From assembly GCF_014863605.1 (NCBI RefSeq), contig NZ_CP062252.1, positions 1,621,001 through 1,685,000 of the forward strand: a DNA stretch of 64,000 bases, read 5' to 3'. This document shows, piece by piece, positions 59,360 to 64,000 of the stretch (positions within the stretch are counted from its first letter, which is position 1; every line of letters begins with the position of its first letter). The translations under genes were made by a program, and so were the position numbers. The notes beneath the pieces are model-generated. The model searched no databases. It was not told the origin of the DNA and saw nothing but the letters and a program-made list of their open reading frames with translations. This DNA is from Pseudomonas allokribbensis. GTDB lineage: Bacteria; Pseudomonadota; Gammaproteobacteria; Pseudomonadales; Pseudomonadaceae.

Positions 59360-61156
59360 ATGCTCGACAGTCGGCACGTGGTACTGCGTTGCGCCAACTC
59401 ACTGCTGGTGGCCGGTGTTCTCACCTGGTCCACGGCGTCACTGGCGCTGGGGCTCGGTGACATCACCGTGCACTCGGCCCTCAATCAGCCGCTAAAGGCC
59501 GACATCGCGCTGGTGGATGTCGCCGGGCTCAGCGAAAGCGAGCTCTCGGTCCGTCTGGCCACGGCGGACGAATTCGGCCGTGCCGGGGTCGAGCGGGTGT
59601 TCTTCCTCAATGACCTTAAGTTCACCCCGATCCTGCGTGGCAATCGCAACCTGATCCGGGTGACCTCCAGCAAACCGGTCAACGAACCCTTTCTGAATTT
59701 CCTTGTGCAGCTCAATCAGCCCAACGGCCACCTGCTGCGCGAATACACGGTGCTGATCGATCCGCCGGGTTCGCCGGGCATCGTGCCGGCCACCGACGAG
59801 CCCGACGTCCGCGCGCAATCGTCGGAGTTTCCAACGCCTGAGGCACCTGCTGCCGGCACCCAAAGCAAGCCTGCTGCGCCACCCGCCGCGCCAGCGCCAC
59901 AAACGGCGCCGGCCAACGACGCACAAGCCGAGCAGTTGGCCGCCAGCGTGCTGCAGAACCAGCAACTGCAGAAAACCATCGATGAGTTGAACGTGAAGCT
60001 TCAGGCGCAGGAAATCCTGATCGCCGACGGCAAGAAACAGCTGGGTGATTTGCAGGCCCGTCTGGCGGAAGTGCAACAGGCGCCGCCGGCTCCGGTAGCA
60101 CCTGTGCAAGCTCCGGCTCCGGTTGCTGCGCCGGTAGAGTCGCAGGAAGACTCCGTCAGCTGGCCGCTGCTTGGCGGTTTGCTGGTGTTGTTGGGCCTGT
60201 TGGGGGCGGTGTTGTATGTACGCCGCCGACGCCAGTCTGAAGCGAATCTTGTCGGGCCTGCGGTGCTGGCACCCCAGCGAAGCGAACCCGCGCTCAATGA
60301 ACCCGAAGTCGTTCGTCAGAACGTGGTTCAGGAGGCCGTCGAGCACCGTGACGAACAGGCCGCAGGCGATGTACTGGAGGCGGTCGGCATTTATCTGGCG
60401 TATGGGCGGCTCGGCGAAGCGCTCGGTCTGCTGCGCGACGCCTTGCAAAAGGAGCCGGAGCGCATCGATCTGGGTGTGCAGATGCTCGAGGTGTTGGGGC
60501 GCCAGGGCGACCAGTCAGCCTATGACGAACAGGAAAACCACTTGCGCCAGCTCGGTGTCGAGGAACAGCGATTGCTCGATATCCGGGCCCGCTACCCGAA
60601 ACTGACCAGGACTGAACCTCCGGCTGCGGCGGCTCCGGTCATTGCCGCGCTGCCTGTTGAACAAGCCACACCCTCAACGCCGTTGGCCGAGGATGATTTC
60701 GAGCTGAATCTGGAGCAGCTGTCGATGGATTCCAGCTGGGATCTGGAAGACAGTCGCCCGGCAACGGACACACCTTCACCGGCCCCGTCGGCACTGGAGG
60801 CCAGCCTGCAAGTGCTGCCACCGGATTTCGAGCTGCCGCTCACCGCCAACGATGACGCTGAGGCGACGGAGCTGGAGTGGATCGCCGAACCGGAGGTGCA
60901 GCCGATCGACGATGACTTCCTCAACGAATTTGGCGATCCCGGTCAGTCGCTGAAACTGGAGCCATTGGATCTGCAATTACCGGAACCCGAGCCAGGCCCG
61001 ACCGAAGCGGCCAACGCCGGAAAGCTCGAACAGGCCCAGACTTGCATCGACGACGGCGACCTCGACAGTGCGATCGCCTTGCTCAATGAGCTGCTGAAGG
61101 AGGGGGACGAACCTCTCAGACAAACCGCTCGGACATTGTTGGCGGGGATTCGCTGA
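59360..61156 (+). CDS. FimV-like peptidoglycan-associated protein, PA3340-like
   Basis: A 598-residue protein; ATG 59360 has AAGGG six bases upstream. It has a signal peptide, the FimV N-terminal domain (LGDITVHSALNQPLKADIALVDVAGLSE, residues about 30-150), a coiled-coil region (LNVKLQAQEILIADGKKQLGDLQARL), one membrane helix near 270 (WPLLGGLLVLLGLLGAVLYV), an acidic cytoplasmic part with TPR-like segments, and the FimV C-terminal motif (KLEQAQTCIDDGDLDSAIALLNELL). It is shorter than FimV proper. No LysM module is obvious. It is a polar-organisation or pilus-related relative. Confidence 0.88.
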   Translation: MLDSRHVVLRCANSLLVAGVLTWSTASLALGLGDITVHSALNQPLKADIALVDVAGLSESELSVRLATADEFGRAGVERVFFLNDLKFTPILRGNRNLIRVTSSKPVNEPFLNFLVQLNQPNGHLLREYTVLIDPPGSPGIVPATDEPDVRAQSSEFPTPEAPAAGTQSKPAAPPAAPAPQTAPANDAQAEQLAASVLQNQQLQKTIDELNVKLQAQEILIADGKKQLGDLQARLAEVQQAPPAPVAPVQAPAPVAAPVESQEDSVSWPLLGGLLVLLGLLGAVLYVRRRRQSEANLVGPAVLAPQRSEPALNEPEVVRQNVVQEAVEHRDEQAAGDVLEAVGIYLAYGRLGEALGLLRDALQKEPERIDLGVQMLEVLGRQGDQSAYDEQENHLRQLGVEEQRLLDIRARYPKLTRTEPPAAAAPVIAALPVEQATPSTPLAEDDFELNLEQLSMDSSWDLEDSRPATDTPSPAPSALEASLQVLPPDFELPLTANDDAEATELEWIAEPEVQPIDDDFLNEFGDPGQSLKLEPLDLQLPEPEPGPTEAANAGKLEQAQTCIDDGDLDSAIALLNELLKEGDEPLRQTARTLLAGIR

Positions 61157-61162
61157 TCCGGG

Positions 61163-63352
61163 TCAGAAGGTCTGCCCCAGATTCAGGTAAACCGCCTGTT
61201 CGTTGGCATCGTTCAGGCCATAACTGAAGTTCAGCGGCCCCAGCGGTGTGTCGAAACCGATGAATACGCTGGCGGCATTGATGTAGCCGCTGTCGAACTC
61301 GTTGTCGTTGTTCCAGGCCCGGCCGCGCTCCAGCGAGCCGCCGGCATACAGCGGGAAATCCAGCGGCAGATAAGCGCGCGGTGTCAGACGGCGGTAATAC
61401 ACCGCCCGCATCAGGCTGACGTTCTGCCCGGAGATGGCATCTTCGCGGAAACCGGACAGTTGTCGGGCGCCGCCCAGCAGGAAGCTCGACGTCACCACAT
61501 TCGCATCGTCCAGCGTGCGCCCGTAACGACCGCCCAGAATCAGCGTATTCGGGCCGCTGCTCATGGCCTTGTCCAGTTTGAATTCCCACTGCCGGTAGCG
61601 CGTGTCGGAACCCAGGCTCGGTTCGAATTGCATCAGGGTCAGGCTGATGTCCTTGCCGTCGTGGGGGAAGTACACATTGTCCAGTGAGTCGAACGAGTAC
61701 TTCAACGCATAGAACCCTTCGTTGAAGTGTTCGCTCGGCAGATTCTGATCGCCGATTCGCACATCCGCTTTGCCCCAGGCCTCGCCGACACCAAAGCGGA
61801 TTTCACCGTTGTTGCCGATCTGGCGGCCGACATTGAGGCCGAGGCCGTAGCGCTCGACGCGATATTGGGCGATCGGGTCGTTGTCGAGCACCGAGTCGAC
61901 GTTCTGGGCTTCGAACGCTGCATACGGTGCGACGAAGTAGCGCGAGCCGACGTCCAGCGGCTGATAGAACTCGGTATAGAGCTCCTGCTTGTCGCCGATC
62001 TGCGCCCGGGTCAGCCATTCGGCGCCGAGGCGGTTGATGCCGTTCATTCGGTAGCTGGCGCCGAGGTTGAAGGCGCTGTCACCGCGCATGTCATCCGACA
62101 GGTTCAAGCCGACGCGAAGGTAGTCAGTTCCGCTGCGCTTGCCTCGGGCGCTGATCACCAATGTGTGTTCCTGGCCCTTGTGTACCACGCGGTACTGCAC
62201 CTGTTCGAAGTAATCCAGGCCGTACAAGGTGCCCATGTCCGAGTGCAGACGCCCAAGGTCAAGCGGCTCGCCGATGGGCTGACGGATGTAGTAACGGATC
62301 ACGTCGTCGCCGACTTTCGAGTCGTTCTCGACCCTGATCGCGGTGATGATCGGCGTGCGCTGGCCCGGTGCGCGTGCGGCATTGAGCTCGGCGTCCTGAG
62401 ACACGGCGGGTTTCAATCGGGCGAGGCGGGCGTCGAGGGCCTTGGCGGCGCGGTAACCGGCATCGATCATTTCCTCGGCGCGACCGAAATCGGTGGCGCC
62501 GAAACTGGCCAGCGGCGGCTGGATCAGCACGTCATTCGGGTGCAGCGCCGCCAATTGTTCTTCGGAGTTGCGCCGGGTCATCAGGGTGATCGACTGGTTC
62601 AGCACATCGACCACGGTGGTCAGTTGCTTGCGGTTGCGCAGCGGGGTGCCAATGTCGACCACGATGGCCACGTCGACGCCCATTTCCCGGGCCACATCGA
62701 GGGGAATGTTGTCGGTCATGCCGCCGTCCACCAGCAGCCGGCCATCAAGCTCGACCGGGGCGAACACCGCCGGGATCGACATGCTGGCGCGGATCACCTG
62801 AGGCAGGTGGCCTTTGCGAAACACCACTTTTTCGCCGTTGGCGATGTCGGTGGCCACGGCGCGGAACGGGATCGGCAGCTTGTCGAAATCACGGGTGTCG
62901 CTGGTGTGGGCCAACAGGCTTTCCAACAGCAGCGCAAGGTTCTGCCCTTGAATCACCCCGAGCGGCAGGCCGAGGCTGCCGTCGTCGCGAAAGCTCAGTT
63001 TCTGCTTCACCAGAAAATCGCGGTCATCCTGTTTGCGTCGAAACGGTACGTCTTCCCGAGGTGGAGCATCGGACAGGGCCTGCTGCCAGTCGATGCTCAG
63101 GGCGAGTTTTTCCAGTTCGTCGATCTTGTAACCCGAGGCGTAGAGGCCACCGACCACTGCACCCATGCTGGTGCCGGCAATCGCATCGATCTTGATGCCT
63201 TGCTCTTCCAGCGCCTTGAGCACGCCGATGTGTGCCAGCCCGCGGGCCGCACCGCCGGACAGCACCAGGCCGACTTTCGGTCGCGGCGCTTCACTGGCAT
63301 GGACGAACAGCGGAAGGAAACCAAGCAAAAGGCAGATCAGCAGACGACGCAT
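61163..63352 (-). CDS. plpD: Patatin-like phospholipase with outer-membrane translocator, type Vd secretion
   Basis: A 729-residue protein with a signal peptide (residues 1-20) and an N-terminal patatin domain: oxyanion SGGAARGLAH, GTSMG with nucleophile Ser62, and DGG (209-211) with the catalytic Asp. A POTRA-like domain (about 330-400) and a C-terminal Omp85-type 16-stranded barrel follow, ending in a Phe-terminated beta-signal (AVYLNLGQTF). This is the PlpD layout, a self-secreted phospholipase that can act on host and bacterial membranes. The order PA3339-PA3344 agrees. It is convergent with the FimV-like gene. Confidence 0.93.
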   Translation of the reverse strand: MRRLLICLLLGFLPLFVHASEAPRPKVGLVLSGGAARGLAHIGVLKALEEQGIKIDAIAGTSMGAVVGGLYASGYKIDELEKLALSIDWQQALSDAPPREDVPFRRKQDDRDFLVKQKLSFRDDGSLGLPLGVIQGQNLALLLESLLAHTSDTRDFDKLPIPFRAVATDIANGEKVVFRKGHLPQVIRASMSIPAVFAPVELDGRLLVDGGMTDNIPLDVAREMGVDVAIVVDIGTPLRNRKQLTTVVDVLNQSITLMTRRNSEEQLAALHPNDVLIQPPLASFGATDFGRAEEMIDAGYRAAKALDARLARLKPAVSQDAELNAARAPGQRTPIITAIRVENDSKVGDDVIRYYIRQPIGEPLDLGRLHSDMGTLYGLDYFEQVQYRVVHKGQEHTLVISARGKRSGTDYLRVGLNLSDDMRGDSAFNLGASYRMNGINRLGAEWLTRAQIGDKQELYTEFYQPLDVGSRYFVAPYAAFEAQNVDSVLDNDPIAQYRVERYGLGLNVGRQIGNNGEIRFGVGEAWGKADVRIGDQNLPSEHFNEGFYALKYSFDSLDNVYFPHDGKDISLTLMQFEPSLGSDTRYRQWEFKLDKAMSSGPNTLILGGRYGRTLDDANVVTSSFLLGGARQLSGFREDAISGQNVSLMRAVYYRRLTPRAYLPLDFPLYAGGSLERGRAWNNDNEFDSGYINAASVFIGFDTPLGPLNFSYGLNDANEQAVYLNLGQTF

Positions 63353-63423
63353 TGTGAGTCTCGGGGCAAGCGTTAAAGCCGGCTATTATAGCGGCGCCCT
63401 CTGGCTCAGGAGTTTCAACGATC

Positions 63424-63711
63424 ATGACCGCCACAAAACCGGAAATCGTCATCACTTATTGCACGCAATGCCAGTGGCTGTTGCGCGCGGCGTGGCTGGC
63501 GCAGGAGTTGCTCAGCACTTTTGGCGACGACCTTGGCAAAGTGTCACTGGTGCCGGGTACCGGCGGGATCTTTCACATCAGCTGCGACGGCGTGCAGATT
63601 TGGGAGCGCAAGGCCGACGGTGGTTTCCCCGAGGCCAAGGTGCTCAAGCAGCGAGTCCGCGACCAGATCGACCCTGAGCGCGACCTCGGCCATAACGACC
63701 GCACTCAGTGA
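63424..63711 (+). CDS. SelT/SelW/SelH-family Rdx protein
   Basis: A 95-residue thioredoxin-like Rdx protein with the family redox motif Cys13-x-x-Cys16 (TYCTQCQW) and the later GTGGIFHISCDGVQIWERKADGGFPEAKVLKQRVR segment. The position of selenocysteine in eukaryotic relatives is Cys here. It may take part in redox control; the substrate is unknown. AGGAG lies 12 bases before the ATG. Its end overlaps the convergent EamA gene by 7 bp. Confidence 0.88.
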   Translation: MTATKPEIVITYCTQCQWLLRAAWLAQELLSTFGDDLGKVSLVPGTGGIFHISCDGVQIWERKADGGFPEAKVLKQRVRDQIDPERDLGHNDRTQ

Positions 63712-64000
63712 GACGCAGCCTCGGCCTCCACCGTTTTTTTGCTGGCGCTGCCTGACATCTGGCTCGACACAACGATGGCGACGATGATCAGCGCGCCGCC
63801 GAGCAGCATCCGCAGGGTCGGGTTTTCATCGAACAGCAGCCACGCGACGGTAATGCCGTAAACCGGCTCCATGGCGAACACCACCGCCGCAGTTCGCGCC
63901 TTGATCACGGCGAGACTGGCGACGAACAGGCTGTGGGCGACGCCGGTGCAGAACACACCGAGCAGGGCGATCCACAGCCAGTCGATGGCGCGCACTTCAC
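63705..64000 (-). CDS. EamA/DMT-family transporter, 5' part outside window
   Basis: The 3' part of a gene that enters from beyond the window end. At least 96 residues are visible: hydrophobic helices and the EamA segment GVAHSLFVASLAVIKARTAAVVFAMEPVYGITVAWLLFDENPTLR, the conserved end of the second EamA repeat. A Met at 63995 is internal, because the family is about 300 residues. Substrate unknown. Confidence 0.8.
   Translation of the reverse strand, partial: EVRAIDWLWIALLGVFCTGVAHSLFVASLAVIKARTAAVVFAMEPVYGITVAWLLFDENPTLRMLLGGALIIVAIVVSSQMSGSASKKTVEAEAASH

Overview
This 64 kb window is chromosomal DNA from a fluorescent Pseudomonas, most likely of the P. fluorescens group. Two blocks match gene orders I know from P. 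aeruginosa PAO1: a PA1414-like small protein plus PA1418-PA1422 (sodium:solute symporter, NCS1 permease, small NTF2-like protein, guanidinobutyrase gbuA, LysR regulator gbuR), and PA3339-PA3344 (plpD, FimV-like protein, MarR regulator, recQ). DUF6124, DUF6279 and TorF-type proteins and several hairpin repeats typical of this genus support the assignment. I saw no rRNA, tRNA, CRISPR array, transposase or prophage.

Layout. 1-9880 is mostly core: a porin (cut by the window start), a FemAB-like acyltransferase, aqpZ, an ABC exporter, ppiA, an alpha/beta hydrolase, a LysR regulator, a small periplasmic protein, azoR and an EamA transporter. 9979-15316 is an accessory bacteriocin locus: a frameshifted S-type-pyocin-like toxin, a DUF6392-like candidate immunity protein, two colicin-E-type immunity proteins, and a protein fusing such an immunity domain to a pyocin translocation domain. 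15279-29143 holds regulators, a YcaC-like hydrolase, an MscS-type channel, a DEAD-box helicase, a papain-like cysteine protease with a partner gene, a CvfB-like RNA-binding protein and transporters. 29143-37638 covers a LysR regulator, a PA1414-like small protein, a degenerate acyl carrier protein, an MBL-fold hydrolase, the gbu region and a DTW-domain tRNA-modifying enzyme.

37756-52640 is a LapA/MapA-type biofilm adhesin system. A three-gene type I secretion operon (TolC, ABC, HlyD) is divergent from a roughly 3140-residue adhesin with a retention module, a di-alanine LapG-type site, about eight 250-residue repeats at an exact 750-bp period, a vWA domain and an RTX C terminus. A near-consensus FleQ box lies in front of the secretion operon, which suggests cyclic-di-GMP control. 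lapD and lapG are not in the window.

52657-64000 holds DUF6124 with a long, probably structured leader, an Ig-like repeat protein, YbaN, a YecA-family protein, recQ, a MarR regulator, a FimV-like protein, plpD, a SelT/W/H-like protein and a second, partial EamA transporter.

The best candidate for new biology is the bacteriocin locus. Its toxin carries a colicin-E9-like DNase domain that has lost its HNH catalytic residues, followed by a second, different C-terminal candidate nuclease. The neighbouring immunity genes, including the immunity-translocation fusion, are of the type that would bind the inactive domain.
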